A DNA stretch of 64,000 nucleotides from Notospermus geniculatus. Lineage: Eukaryota > Nemertea > Pilidiophora > Heteronemertea > Lineidae. The first letter of the stretch is position 1, and each line of letters begins with the position of its first letter. A program made the position numbers and the translations under genes. Where the stretch lies: positions 516,147-580,146 of the forward strand of contig NMRB01000011.1 in the NCBI GenBank assembly GCA_002633025.1. Direction: 5' to 3'. The notes under the pieces are model-generated. The model had not been told where the DNA came from. It saw nothing but the letters and a program-made list of their open reading frames with translations, and made no database searches. Below are positions 20,386-30,621 of the stretch, piece after piece.

Positions 20386-20800
20386 TTGGAGAAATCCATA
20401 AAATACGTATAGAAAGAAAGAAACCCTGCGAAATCAATAATGTCCTCCACCGTGAGGTGTGGAGGCCATAATAATTCATTGATTTAAAAGTGACATGACA
20501 TGAGAACTGGTGGTCTTTATTGAAGCAGGTTGACTTGTCGTCTGATGAAATTCAGTTGGTTGACCTGTAACGTGAAAAAGAATATTGGTTTAAATACAAT
20601 GCTATGGGTGGACGAAGGTTCAGAACTTCCTATCGAGAACCCGCAGCATGAGCTAGGGCCTATACAGGGTGTCCCAAAAAAGTATACAGTTTCGTTATTT
20701 TTTCATGGTACTTTTTACCTTTTAAATTAGTATCTAATGCTTGTTTTCTTGTTCTAGGGACATGGAAGTTTTGTTTGACAGCCATTAACGACTTAGGAAA

Positions 20801-20902
20801 ATGCCAAGGCTGACGATTCACCAGCGTACTAAAGTTGTTGAGTTTTGGCACCTGGAGAAAAGTGCCATCAAAGTTCAGCGCCGGTACTCTGCACATTTCG
20901 GT
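20801..20902 (+). pseudogene. Transposase N-terminal HTH fragment, left arm
   Basis: The ATG at 20801 opens a protein starting MPRLTIHQRTKVVEFWHLEK, then SAIKVQRRYSAHFG, which resembles the helix-turn-helix domain (DUF4817-like) at the N-terminus of many mariner-type transposases. After about 34 residues the reading frame passes the palindrome centre and becomes antisense of itself, so the 98-codon ORF is mostly artefact. The catalytic DDE/D domain is absent. Confidence 0.7.
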
Positions 20903-20904
20903 CT

Positions 20905-20989
20905 TCATCTGAACTTTGGTGGCACTTTTCTCCAGGTGCCAAAACTCAATAACTTTCATCGTACGCTGGTGAATCGTCAGCCTTGGCAT
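20905..20989 (-). pseudogene. Transposase N-terminal HTH fragment, right arm
   Basis: Mirror copy of the left-arm fragment, starting at the ATG complementary to 20987-20989 and reading MPRLTIHQRTMKVIEFWHLE. It has diverged by a few residues and a small frame change, and is cut shorter than the left copy. Confidence 0.65.
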
Positions 20990-21097
20990 TTTCCTAAGTC
21001 GTTAAATGGCTGTCAAACAAAATTCCATGTCCCTAGAACAAGAAAACAAGATTTAGATACAAAAGTTGATCACCTCCGGGATCTCTTCTACGCATGA

Positions 21098-21150
21098 GGA
21101 AGACCCCGATTGGGGTCGAAAATTTGCGAAATATTCGGAGACGACTTTCC
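21098..21150 (+). repeat. Hammerhead-like hairpin repeat, copy c
   Basis: Reads ATGAGGAAGACCCCGATTGG then GGTCGAAAATTTGCGAAATA and TTCGGAGACGAC. The GACCCC/GGGGTC stem and the ATTT-GCG-AAAT stem are intact. It lies within the right arm of the mariner foldback. Confidence 0.65.
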
Positions 21151-21242
21151 GATTTATTGTGTACTCTGTGTCGTTTTTGCGCTTTTTTTTGGATATCTAT
21201 GAAAAAGTAATGAAACTGTATACATTTTTGGGACACCCTATA

Positions 21243-22584
21243 TACGTGTATGTGCAATATTGTATGAACTATTATAAAGAAAACTTAAATTAACCCGTAT
21301 TAACCCATATTAACCATCGAAGGGCCAACTAACTGACCGTTTTATTCCATTTAACCCCTAGATCGTTTTGGGAAACACTGCGCCTATACAGAAACAAAAG
21401 ATAGAACATTTCATCGTTAATGCGAGACAAACTACCGGTATTCTGCTTGGAGCTTGGCTTTTGGACCATTACCAAATCAACCACATCCATCAGAAACAAG
21501 GAGGTTTCTGCCCTTGAAAACAGCATCACGTAATCACATCTAAAGCGACGGAACAGATGGACCCCTTGGGAAATAGGAACCTCTTACAATATCAATGCGC
21601 TCGCCTATTTTTAGCGGCAAGCATGAAATCAGCGGAAGACGGTGCTCAATCACCCTTCTTTCTAATCCCGATGGGGATGTCAACGGTTGATTATTGCCCC
21701 TTGTTCAATTAGGTTCGCTTCCAATCATATGACAAGGAAAGTACCAACAACCAGGTTTTCATGATTATAGAACTTGGCAATCTGTACTTCCCTGTTTCGT
21801 CACGCCTACCACTTCGCTATTCGGCGACACTTGAAATTCAGGGTGGCCCCCAAAGAGCGCACAAGCATACTTTTACCACCTTCTGTCTGAAACCACCGGT
21901 GTAAAGGATAGAGAATCTTTCTGGAAAAACAAAAATGGCTGTGAAGCTAAAACTAAACATGACTAAAAGCATAAAGGAATCAACCATAAAGGTTCAACTT
22001 ACAAATTTAGCATTTTATAAATGTGGACAATATCCCTTTAAACCTCAACAGATTTGCATTCTGACTTTTCCATACGATAGGCAAGATGAAGTGTATCCCT
22101 CAGTAAGTTCATCGTTCGCAGTTAAACTTTTATGGTTGATTCCTTTATGCTAAAAGTCAGAGCAGAAAATTTGAATTCTGGAAATGCGTTTTATTTTTTA
22201 TTTTTTTTATGAGTATGGTTTGAAAATGAGCTGAGATTTTGTCAGCCATGGGGTGACATCATAGCCATCTGGATTGGGATATTTGACGATATTAGCTCCT
22301 CTTTAAATCACAGCCTGCCGATATGGCTCCTTGGAAGGTAGTTCTGAACGGTACTTATCTTTGTGTCACCAGAGTTTTGTCCCTTGAAATAGAGTAGTGT
22401 AGCAATACCAGTTGCACCATGTCCGAGTTTACCACGCACCAGGATGGTAACCTTCGGTTTCGCATTCCCGGCCGGACATTGACCTCGCATTCAGGTCATC
22501 CTCCCGTATTTCACCGTTAGCGCCCCTTCCATCCCAAGATCACACTCCATCCCGCACGTGACTCTCCAAATGCTGTCTGCCTTG
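21243..22584. other. Unassigned sequence
   Basis: 1.3 kb without recognised repeat ends. Short ORFs only (66 and 72 codons). CAACCACATCCATC and similar words are not repeated elsewhere. Nothing supports an exon. Confidence 0.4.
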
Positions 22585-22953
22585 TCATGATACTTTCTTA
22601 CTTTCCTTACCTTCTTACGGGTTGGTTCTAAACCTGGCACTGGCACTGACACTGGCATCATATTATGGCCAGAAATCATGAAAAAAATGTATATATACGT
22701 AACAGTTGTTATTTTGGAAGATAATAGGGCCAACCAGTTTAACATGGATGAATTTTGTTGAAGAAAATTTTTTAAAAAATTCTAGTTTTTTATTAATTTT
22801 TCAACATAATTGATCCATGTTAAACTGGTTGGCCCTATTATCTTCCAAAATAATACCTGTTAGGTAGATATACCATTTTTCATGATTTCTGACCATAATA
22901 TGATGCCAGTGCCAGCGTCAGGTTTAGAACCAACCCCTTTCTTACTATCATGA
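22585..22953. mobile_element. Foldback with long arms (AACCTGGCACTGGCACTG)
   Basis: From TCATGATA at 22585, GGGTTGGTTCTAAACCTGG and the GGCCAACCAGTTTAACATGG segments are mirrored at 22795-22953; the loop is an A/T-rich stretch of about 40 bp. The left arm holds an extra roughly 20-bp pyrimidine-rich insertion and tandem GGCACT units. No ORF of interest. Confidence 0.8.
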
Positions 22954-23767
22954 AACGATTTTTACTTTGGAACAGTTGTTGACGCTGCGACAAACCTCCT
23001 TCACCTCTCATCAAAGAATGTTAACAATCTAAAACCCAGAGTAAGTCGATAAAAAGATCTTACGAAAAAAACTGATGGGCTCTTAAAGGATTTTCAAAGT
23101 TTGTCCCTGTCCTTTGTGTACGCAATGATATTATAGCTTTTTTCGATCTACAAGTAATGTTTGTGACATAAAGCTCTGTTCTGATATCCAATGTGTTTGA
23201 AGTTTATATCATCTATGTATTCTATTGACAACAGGTTCTATTCGTAGTATAAGCCCAAGGGATAAACCGGACCATCGCGTTGTAACGTCAATATACAGGG
23301 ATTAGAAATGCCAAGGGAAGCATATTACTGCGTGGGGCGAATGAAGCGCTGCTTACCTTTTTTTTAAAAACGAGTGGGGACCTAGTCTCGGACACCCAGC
23401 CGTTCAGTCACTCCGCAACTACGTGATATGAACGTCTGGGCCAGACCGACATTTCCACTGTAATACTGTGCATTGTGGGTAATGCTGTAGAAGGTCACGT
23501 GACATAAGATGGTTGCTTCTATTCCATTAATGGATTATATTTCACCTCGCAACCAAAGCATTTCCTCTTTCTTCATTGGCTGAATCAGCTTCGCCGCCAT
23601 GTTTTCCCGAAGTAACCGGCTCAGAGGGTCGCTTATTTGAGCCAGTTGTGACGTCAGAGCTAGTACGTGTAGCATGAACGCTGTGGCACTAGCTTATTAT
23701 ACTCGGGGAAGCGCGGCGCTAGGGATCGAACACGCTAAAGGTGTTGTTACTCTGACTGTTGGAAAAA
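22954..23767. other. Unassigned sequence
   Basis: Contains GCCGCCATGTTTTCCCGAAG near 23594, a good start context that opens only a 12-codon frame. No other exon or repeat evidence. Confidence 0.35.
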
Positions 23768-24196
23768 GGTTGTGATAAAACCCGGAACGAAACGAAACGA
23801 AATGAAATCATCGAAATGGGCATGATTTGCATAAATTTATTTTCGTTTTATTATCTTATTGTTTGTAATAACGATATTTAGGTGGTTAACAACGTACAGT
23901 CGTTTACGCTTGCTTTATGCACCAACCGAATGCGTGAAGAAAACGCAGAAGAAAAACTGGCGGTAACTTGAGGAGCACCGAAGGCAATTTCGTACACGAT
24001 GATTCTGATTGATTTTGAAATAATAATTCAATTTGATTTTGTGTGGTATGTCGAAAAAAACGTCAATCTCAAGGCGAAAGCATACGTCTGCAACATAATG
24101 ACACTTAATTAGGCGTACGTTAATTCTCAAATTCCTGCGAGTCCCATTTCGATGATTTCGTTTCGTTTCGTTTCATTCCGGGTTTTATCACTAACC
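23768..24196. mobile_element. Foldback with AAACGAAACGAAACG arms
   Basis: GGTTGTGATAAAACCCGGAA, repeated ACGAAACGAA and ATCATCGAAATGGG at the left are complemented at 24146-24196. Arms about 52 bp, interior about 325 bp, unrelated to the arms. Could be a deleted DNA transposon. Confidence 0.8.
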
Positions 24197-24548
24197 GTTT
24201 GAAAAATGTTGCCGGTGTGCACAGACATTCATGCACTCATGGTCGTGAATGCACACAACAACGAGGCAATTTGTGGTTTTTATTTATTTAAGAAATACCT
24301 TGTTCAACGCTAAAATGACGTATGGTTTATAAAGGCACAGCTTAGGGGCGGATACAGTCATAACGAACCAACATAAAGTAAATCGTATGATGTTATCTCG
24401 TTTGTTCATTCAGGTGAAAGTACGGATATTCTTCAAATGATCCGGTACAGAATACATTTGTGCAAAAAATCGTTGTTGTCGTCTGGGTATTAGAAAAAAG
24501 ACGCCAGTCATGCTGCGGTTAAAAAAACGGGACCACAGAGAAAATAAT

Positions 24549-24820
24549 AGGGAGGTTTCGCAAATCTGACGAAACACGAAGTACGAAATACGAAATTCAA
24601 CTTCATTTCCAGGACCTAATGTATTTCTGGAGATGGTTGCTACGACAAATGTCCCTGCTGCCAGTGCATCTTTTAACATATCATGTATAAGACCGAGAGA
24701 GTTATGGTGCATATTGAATTTTTAAATTTCCACTTCGTATCTAGGAAGTGGAAACGAAAGATAAATTTCAAACTTTAATATACACCGTAACTCTATCGGT
24801 CTAACGTCATACGCTAAAAG
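24549..24820 (+). mobile_element. MITE family H, truncated copy
   Basis: AGGGAGGTTTCGCAAATCTG through the central AAGTGGAAACGAAAGATAAA to ACGCTAAAAG; the right arm beyond that point is missing. Two thirds of a full element. Confidence 0.8.
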
Positions 24821-25273
24821 ATGTACGTAGTAAATCGGGTCCATTCGCCGACAACGTAGTTAGTCCCTTGGGTTGGAGAGTGGCGTGGTGATGCCGGCTG
24901 TCGAGAAAAAGTGACAGTACCATAGTCCTTTAACAACTGCTGATTCTTGCCTAGTTTTGTCGGAGCTGGTCAAATTTTTCAAAACCATTTTTCGTTCATC
25001 AGTGTAAAAAACGTCATTGCCCTGATCATAAAATTCTTCTGTTCAGTGGCTTCCTTAACTGTATGGGCCTTGTTATAAGGCAATATCAACTTCGTCACTT
25101 GAAAATATTAGACATCACTCTCTCTAAAGATGTCTTCAAAAAAGCACAGGAATTGAAACATCTGACAGACACATGCCAACTACATTTTACAAGTCATGAT
25201 TAAGATAATGACGAATGGAGGTTTATTGTATGATTGTCATGATTATTTAAAGATCTTGTCATCTGCACTAAAC
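24821..25273. other. Unassigned sequence
   Basis: No ends, exon or hairpin recognised. Confidence 0.4.
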
Positions 25274-25529
25274 CTAGGAATCCACCATTGATTTTCAAGC
25301 TGATTTTGCGTTGCGACTTGCTTTGCAACTGGGTTGCGCTGCAACCTGACTTGGCACTCGATCACCGTAGTGGACTCGCTAGGCGTGATTTCCACCAATG
25401 GCGAAGATGTGGTCAATTTCAGTCGGCAATTGGTCGGCGACCGTTATCAGTTCCTTGCGGTCGTATTCAATCGCAGGTAGCAGGTTGCAAAGCAAGTCGC
25501 AACGCAGAAAATCAGCAGTGGATTCCTAG
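25274..25529. mobile_element. Foldback with CTAGGAATCCACC ends
   Basis: CTAGGAATCCACCATTGATT and TTTGCGTTGCGACTTGCTTT are mirrored at the right end; the centre is CpG-rich with GGTCGGCGACCG. The 104-codon ORF across it follows the palindrome and is not a gene. Confidence 0.8.
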
Positions 25530-25590
25530 CCCCAAACCTATTCGCTGTAGTTTGCGAGGTCCCCGACAAGCTTCCGACATCTATTTTTCG

Positions 25591-25721
25591 GTCATTATTT
25601 GAGAGCCTAGTGGTTATCACTCTGTAAACTGAATACACACACTGTTACAAAATAAACCAGCCAAAACACGCGGAAAATGATGTGCAATGGTACACTCTGC
25701 GCATGCTCCTACTTGATTTTT
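25591..25721 (+). repeat. Direct repeat, left copy
   Basis: CTGAATACACACACTGTTAC, AAATAAACCA and GTGCAATGGTACACTCTGCG, GCATGCTCCT. Repeats at 26149-26279 at about 88 percent identity by eye. The two copies flank a family K repeat. Confidence 0.75.
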
Positions 25722-26148
25722 AGCTCACCTGGGGTGAGCCTTTGTCGTGGTGCAGCATCCGGATTTGTGATTTGACCTACTTATCAAGGTCACAGAGGTC
25801 AAAGCTGAAGATTTTGCCATTTGGTGGCACGTTTCGTAATAGCTGATCCTATTGATCTGAAACTTGGTACATTTAAACCCCTGTGTCAGATGACCTGTGA
25901 CACCAAGTGTCGGTCCAAATCGATTCTTTGGTGGCCGGTGGCCAAAACGAAAACTCAAACGTACAATAATTCCTAAATTAACGACAAGGTCGTCTCCAAG
26001 TTTTATCATCGAAGCATACATGTATTTAACGGGTTTTCGATTTGACCTACTTTTCAAGGCAAAGGAGGTCAAAGTTCAAAATTTTGCCATTTGGTTGGCA
26101 CGGCGGTTCCTGGTTATTTTTGACCTCGTATCTTCCGACTTGATGTGA
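25719..26148 (+). repeat. Repeat family K, copy 1 (degraded)
   Basis: Starts TTTTTAGCTCACCTGGGGTG and contains the family words ATTTGACCTACTT, AAGGTCACAGAGGTC and AACTTGGTACAT. The GTC microsatellite and the CTCF-like site are lost here. Related copies: 40641, 58701, 63634. Confidence 0.7.
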
Positions 26149-26279
26149 TCATTTGATAGCCCAGTGGTTTACGTAGTAACTGAATACACACACTGTTACA
26201 AAATAAACCAAGTCAAAACACACGGAAAACGATGTGCAATGATACATGTACGCTCTGCGCATGCTCCTGCTTGATTTTT
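26149..26279 (+). repeat. Direct repeat, right copy
   Basis: Second copy of the 25591-25721 sequence in the same orientation, with small substitutions and an extra ATGTAC after GATAC. The pair may reflect insertion-linked duplication or an LTR-like pair. Confidence 0.75.
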
Positions 26280-27097
26280 CTGTGTTTCGACGGTGACGTC
26301 ACGTACAATATCGTAATAATCCCATACTAGGTTTTTGCGCATCGTATAGACGTGGTAAATGTACGTGGATGCAAAATTTGATTTGTCAGTTTGGTGTCCA
26401 CACACACAGGAAGCACTTCACTTTTTGCTGATCATCAAAGCGGAGGACTTTTTCCACTGCCGGAGGAATGGACAGTAACAAATCAATTTGAAGACCGCCT
26501 CGAACATCCTCTTTGAACACTGATCTGGTCGGCTTTCGCGAAGCGGACATCGATTGAGCTAAAACTGCAGCTAGAATTGGATGCCAGTGTCAATTTGAAG
26601 CGTTTTATGCAGGGTAATCTGGTTTTGTCAAGTCTTATAGTACGATGCTACTTCTCCGTGTACTCCATCAATCGAGATAATCAAATCGAAAAAAACCTTC
26701 GTCTCTTTGCACGGTAACCAAATTTTATCGACGGCTGATGAAACGCAACGAACTGGAAAAAAGCATTCCAGCTGCAAACTGTTTTCACCAAATGCTGCTG
26801 AATCAGCAGAAAAAGAAGGAAGCAAGAAGCAGATGAGCAAAAATAACCTCCTGTCATTAAGAAAACGTACGGATGTCAACTACAAATACTCGGCATTTTA
26901 CGGTTGATTTTCCATCTTCACTGCCAGCGTTCCGCCTAATCCATCACCACCTGCTGCCGCTGTCACAGCAGCCAAACAATTACTAAATTGATGGCAGAAT
27001 CGGTTTCTTATTCCCTCTCATCTTTTCATTACCTAGGACGAGCGGTGGAAGATTCCTGCAGGGCTTTCTTGTAAATGGACATTCCATTCGTACGGCG
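26280..27097. other. Unassigned sequence with overlapping ORFs
   Basis: At 26628-26879 a minus ORF has a hydrophobic stretch (FLLICFLLPSF) that mimics a signal peptide, and the plus strand is open over the same bases. No splice sites settle the strand, so neither is called. Confidence 0.35.
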
Positions 27098-27135
27098 ATG
27101 GCGGAGCAGGTCAGACTAATCTTTCTCTTGGTCAG
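27098..27135 (+). CDS. Possible first coding exon (12 codons plus 2 nt)
   Basis: GGCGATGG gives a good start context; the frame reads MAEQVRLIFLLV and then meets CAG/GTAAGT, a consensus splice donor. The hydrophobic run could begin a signal or anchor sequence. No downstream exon with a matching phase-2 acceptor was found before the foldback at 27168. Chance occurrence is possible for so short an exon. Confidence 0.25.
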
Positions 27136-27167
27136 GTAAGTGGTCTCTGATTTCCTTATTACCTGTA

Positions 27168-27416
27168 ATACCCCCATCACACTGAAGTCGTTCTCAAAAC
27201 GTCCTGCCCCGTCCTAAAAAAATCGTAAAACGGGCTAGAACGTGTACCCTTGGCCAAATAATGCTTCGATGTACTGGAGCACCCTTCCCATCCACGAAGT
27301 TCGTAAAAAGACTGTAAAAAGTTGCCACTACGTCCACTCCGTTCGCACACCGTTTGAGCCCGTTCGGCAAAATTTTCAAGAACGTACTGAGAACTAGCTC
27401 AGTGTGATGGGGGTAT
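27168..27416. mobile_element. Foldback with ATACCCCCATCACACTGA ends
   Basis: ATACCCCCATCACACTGAAG at the left and CTCAGTGTGATGGGGGTAT at the right, 249 bp, with AAACG/CGTTT words in both arms. The long minus ORF over it (27194-27631) is a by-product and contains an ambiguous base. Confidence 0.75.
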
Positions 27417-27461
27417 AAGTCTCTCACATCCAACAGCTTTCGAAACTTTTCGTAACTCTTG

Positions 27462-27462
27462 N
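27462..27462. other. Ambiguous base
   Basis: Single n; any ORF crossing it is uncertain. Confidence 0.95.
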
Positions 27463-27514
27463 TACTCTGATTTCCCGCCCAGGACGGTATTGGGACGCGG
27501 GTACAGTAGTTTAG

Positions 27515-27611
27515 TCTTGCAACGGCCCGGTTAGGCCTACGGCAATATTTAGCGAGGATTCCTCTCATTATATGTAGGCTTGCTCGAACAATAGGTGAAT
27601 CATCGCGAAAC
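27515..27611. repeat. Diverged relative of MITE family I
   Basis: CTTGCAACGGCCCGGTTAGGCC at the left recalls GCAAGCGCCCGGTTAGGCC; the right arm has decayed beyond CGAACAATAGGTGA. Confidence 0.45.
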
Positions 27612-27711
27612 GTTTTCGTAGTTTGGGCCAAGGGCTCACAATTTTTCGCTTCTCGCCCTTGCTAAAGCGGGTGATCCACTGTTGTGAGCGTTAACGTTAA
27701 CGTATGGTTTC

Positions 27712-27961
27712 TTAAGGGCTCCGCACACTAGCGACTAAAATGGGGGCGACTACCGATGCGACTAGTACGTCGCCTGCGATATTTACCTTTGAGATGGATC
27801 AGTGATGTTTTCCACCACATCACTGATCTTCCAAGGAGGCATTTGTTGCAATCGAGTCAGCAAAAATTGTAAAAACTGAAAATATGTTAGTCGCTTCGGT
27901 GGTCGCAAGGCCGGTCGCCTAGAAAATCGCTCGAAAAATCGCTGGTGTGCGGAGCCCTTAA
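27712..27961. mobile_element. TTAA-flanked MITE, GGGCTCCGCACACTAGCGA ends
   Basis: Perfect TTAA on both sides of GGGCTCCGCACACTAGCGAC and its complement. Inner words GTCGC, GCGACT and a GATCAGTGATGT/ACATCACTGATC hairpin. 242 bp between the TTAA copies, no ORF of its own. Confidence 0.85.
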
Positions 27962-28313
27962 AACTCACTATCGCGACAGCTTGACGCTGGCGATACATGT
28001 ATGTCAGTGCTAAAATTAACTCCAATATAACCCACCTTTATCCAGCGATAGTGAACACTTGTACTCCATTCCCTCAATATTGCACTTCACGGCAAATTAA
28101 ACCATCAAATTTCTATTTCAAGTATAAATTACCACTTAAGATTGCCAATTATAAAAAAAACTATGGAAGAATGTCTGCCTCTCTCACTTGTACGAGTTTT
28201 TCCTGTGTGGCATAAAAGGTGCCCCTCACTACAGGATATCCCAAACAGTTTTATCGCGTTAATTAGGTTATGGGAGCCAGATCGCGATTACGAATTGGTA
28301 CTAGGGAGGTTTA
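27962..28313. other. Unassigned sequence
   Basis: AT-rich; short plus ORFs (72 and 88 codons) run into the MITE that follows. No exon supported. Confidence 0.35.
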
Positions 28314-28455
28314 GAAATCAAACGATAAACGTACACTTTACTACAACGTTATTTTTCACACTACATATTAACCAGATTTTATATTGCATTTTCGGTACAA
28401 AAATATAAACGTTGTCGTTAACGTTTACGTTTATCGTTTGATTTCTAGACCTCTC
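28314..28455. mobile_element. Palindromic MITE family F, copy 3
   Basis: GGGAGGTTTAGAAATCAAAC and its complement, TA on both sides. The left arm has single substitutions (TACACTTTACTACAA) relative to copy 1. Confidence 0.85.
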
Positions 28456-28822
28456 TATTGTCAATTACCGACGCCAGACGTGAGGGAGGGTGATGCTGTG
28501 AAGCGCTTTGAGGCTGTATTACAATGAAAAGCACTGAATCGAAGTGGTGGTGGGGGGGGGGGGCAAACAACCGTGCAAATAGTTTGAAAATCTGTCGTTC
28601 CTGTGCATCCTTTGTCGATTTCAATATTTGGAGACGTGGGCCTAGCACATGGGCTCGTAAGGCCTGATTGGCTTTTATGACTGTTTGGTACATTTGAGAG
28701 GTTTTGGACGAGATATTTGGGGAAGAAATAAACCCGACTTGCATCATATTATCAAGAATGTATTCTTGATATTATTGATATCCGACTTCTTAGAAAGAAG
28801 TTACGGTATAGCAACAAACACT
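28456..28822. other. Unassigned sequence with poly-G run
   Basis: A run of about 12 G at 28551-28562 is the only feature seen. A 100-codon minus ORF shows no domain. Confidence 0.4.
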
Positions 28823-28958
28823 TAAGGCTGATTCATACTCCGTCCGGATTTTGCGCCGACTATGATCAATTTCACTGCGTGTGCACATTCACGTCGTGGA
28901 AACCTGCGATCAGTTTCATGCGCTTGACGGTCCGCAAGCGAGTATGAATCAGCCCTTT
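28823..28958. mobile_element. MITE with GGCTGATTCATACTC ends
   Basis: TTAAGGCTGATTCATACTCC at the left and GAGTATGAATCAGCCCTTTA at the right; inner GTCCG and TGATC words in inverted order. A TTAA-like target is visible on the left only. Confidence 0.75.
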
Positions 28959-29591
28959 AGTAAAAACACCTTTGGTCTATACTCTTGTACACCAAATTCA
29001 CAGTTGTACATGTAAGTCACAGAGGTCTAGCATTGCCAGAGTCCACCTTCTCTTGTTGGTGATGGTCGGCATTGCTCACCACACAGCAGGCTTTGAATCG
29101 AAGTCATGCACTGACGCTTTTGATATCATAATCTTTGAGGAGCTAGATCCCCCAGTGGCAAAGCCAGATGTTTGTGATCGCATAACTGTGAATTTTGAGC
29201 ATTTTTATGAAGTCGTAGACTTCATATTGCTGTACGTGGGCCGTGTCGTGTCGTGTGTGTCTGTAGCTTCCAGAAGCCTCGTTCCTCTGGCTTACAGCTG
29301 TATAATTTCCGAGGGCCCAATGCACATCACTAACACCTGGAGACGAGGCGGGTTTTCTGAACCAAAGTACAGCTTTTGGGATTGTGTACATCCGCTGTTA
29401 TAATAAAGCTCCGGGTTGTGGGTCTCAGATGGTGACCGTCCTATCTTATTTTTATCATTCTGTCAACCATACATTTTTATTCAATAATAATAACAACGGA
29501 GGTTTTTGTATTTTTGCCGTTGTTACTGAACTTGTAACCTGAGGCGCTGGTTTCGTCGAATCCGGCGCGCACGTATACAATGTAATACAAC
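28959..29591. other. Unassigned sequence with a 143-codon ORF
   Basis: The plus ORF 28972-29403 has one hydrophobic patch but no recognisable domain; the opposite strand is open for 82 codons. The last 60 bp are CpG-rich and lead into the possible exon at 29592, so they could be a promoter or 5' UTR. Confidence 0.35.
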
Positions 29592-29651
29592 ATGGCGACA
29601 GGATTCGAGGAGCGTCGAAGTGGTGCGATAATTCAGGACAAAACTACCGCG
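29592..29651 (+). CDS. Possible first coding exon (20 codons)
   Basis: ACAACATGGCGACAGG gives a good start context in CpG-rich surroundings. The frame reads MATGFEERRSGAIIQDKTTA and ends at a GTATGT donor in phase 0. A plausible later exon begins after TTTTCATTTTTTCAG at 30480 (frame LHHYYYPHLGRIWLGLEK, then SERLGFNTVA and a stop at 30595), but its phase does not fit directly, so an unseen exon would be needed. Protein not recognised. Confidence 0.3.
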
Positions 29652-30621
29652 GTATGTTTGATAGGCCTACAACGTTTGAAGTATTCGGGGCATGTATGGT
29701 ACATTTGTTCACTTCGTCATATCTAGGCCCAGGTAGGCTAGATATTTCGTGGTTACTTTAAAGAGAATCATGAGAATATTGTCGCTGCATTGACATTGTC
29801 AGCCAGCTGGCTATGTGCATGATGATCGATGTGGGCTAGGGCTAGGCGTGTCTGTGTGTGTGTAGTAGGCCTACTGCTGTGCATCTGTACATTGGTGGAG
29901 TGCATGTACATGTAGGCCTATACATGTAGGCCTACATGTGTATATCACATAGGTATAGGCCCTACATTTGTCAGAACGTCCACGGCGCACTTCGGTCAGA
30001 ACGTCCACGGGTCTTTTGGTCAGAACTTCCACGGGATCGTCCACTCCGACTCAAGCACGGTTGAGAAAATTTATTCAAGTTTGACAAAGATTTATTTAAG
30101 GAATTTAGATTGATACTAGAAGTATTATCGATCGTTGAGATGCCATGCTAGCCAGCTCTAGCTGTGTTAGTGTGTAGGCCTACATGCCAACATGGTGTAG
30201 GCTAGCCTAGTTATTGTTCGTTGGCGGAGTCAATCGTCAGCTGTTCACCAATGATATTACTCTCTCGTCTCACACTCAGGACACAATGTAGGCCTATTAA
30301 AATAAATTAGTAGCCTAGTCCTACTGGGGTAGCAGATTATGGTATACTTCTAGTAGGCCTAGGCATTTGACAAATGACTTTGTTCGTATTGTTTTGTGTA
30401 GGCGTAGACCTTTACAATGGCATTGGCTTGTCTGCGGTGCTCATTATTTTGGTCTCGCAAAATCTTTTCATTTTTTCAGGTCTTCATCATTATTACTATC
30501 CACACTTAGGTCGGATCTGGCTTGGACTTGAAAAGTGTCTGAAGAACCGTGGTTTGCAAATGTCGGAGCGACTTGGATTTAATACGGTAGCCTAGAGGCA
30601 TACCGAATGCGATCCAACCTT
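29652..30621. other. Intron-like sequence rich in GTAGGCCTAC and ACATGTACA words
   Basis: Between 29860 and 29965 the words TGTAGGCCTA and ACATGTA occur several times in close order, with GTAGGCCTAC again at 30173, 30286 and 30352. A possible exon at 30481-30595 is noted with the 29592 entry. No other structure. Confidence 0.4.

Larger units (their letters stand above)
20663..21242. mobile_element. Mariner-type foldback built from a duplicated 5' end
   Basis: Ends CAGGGTGTCCCAAAAAAGTA and complement sit between TA dinucleotides, the signature of Tc1/mariner elements. The element is a head-to-head duplication of the 5' terminus, leader and first codons of a transposase gene. The right arm is interrupted at about 21068-21197 by a hammerhead-like hairpin repeat. 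It cannot make transposase but keeps both ends, so it could in principle be moved by a full-length relative. Confidence 0.85.

Noticed and set aside
23590-23640. Start codon in ideal context (GCCGCCATGT)
   Set aside because: The frame closes after 12 codons and no donor follows.
26628-26879. Minus ORF with signal-peptide-like start
   Set aside because: Hydrophobic start is suggestive, but no splice or stop context supports it and the opposite strand codes an equally plausible peptide.
27194-27631. 145-codon minus ORF
   Set aside because: Crosses an ambiguous base and the foldback 27168-27416; no domain.
28972-29403. 143-codon plus ORF
   Set aside because: No domain, no splice support and an open antisense frame. 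Kept only as unassigned.
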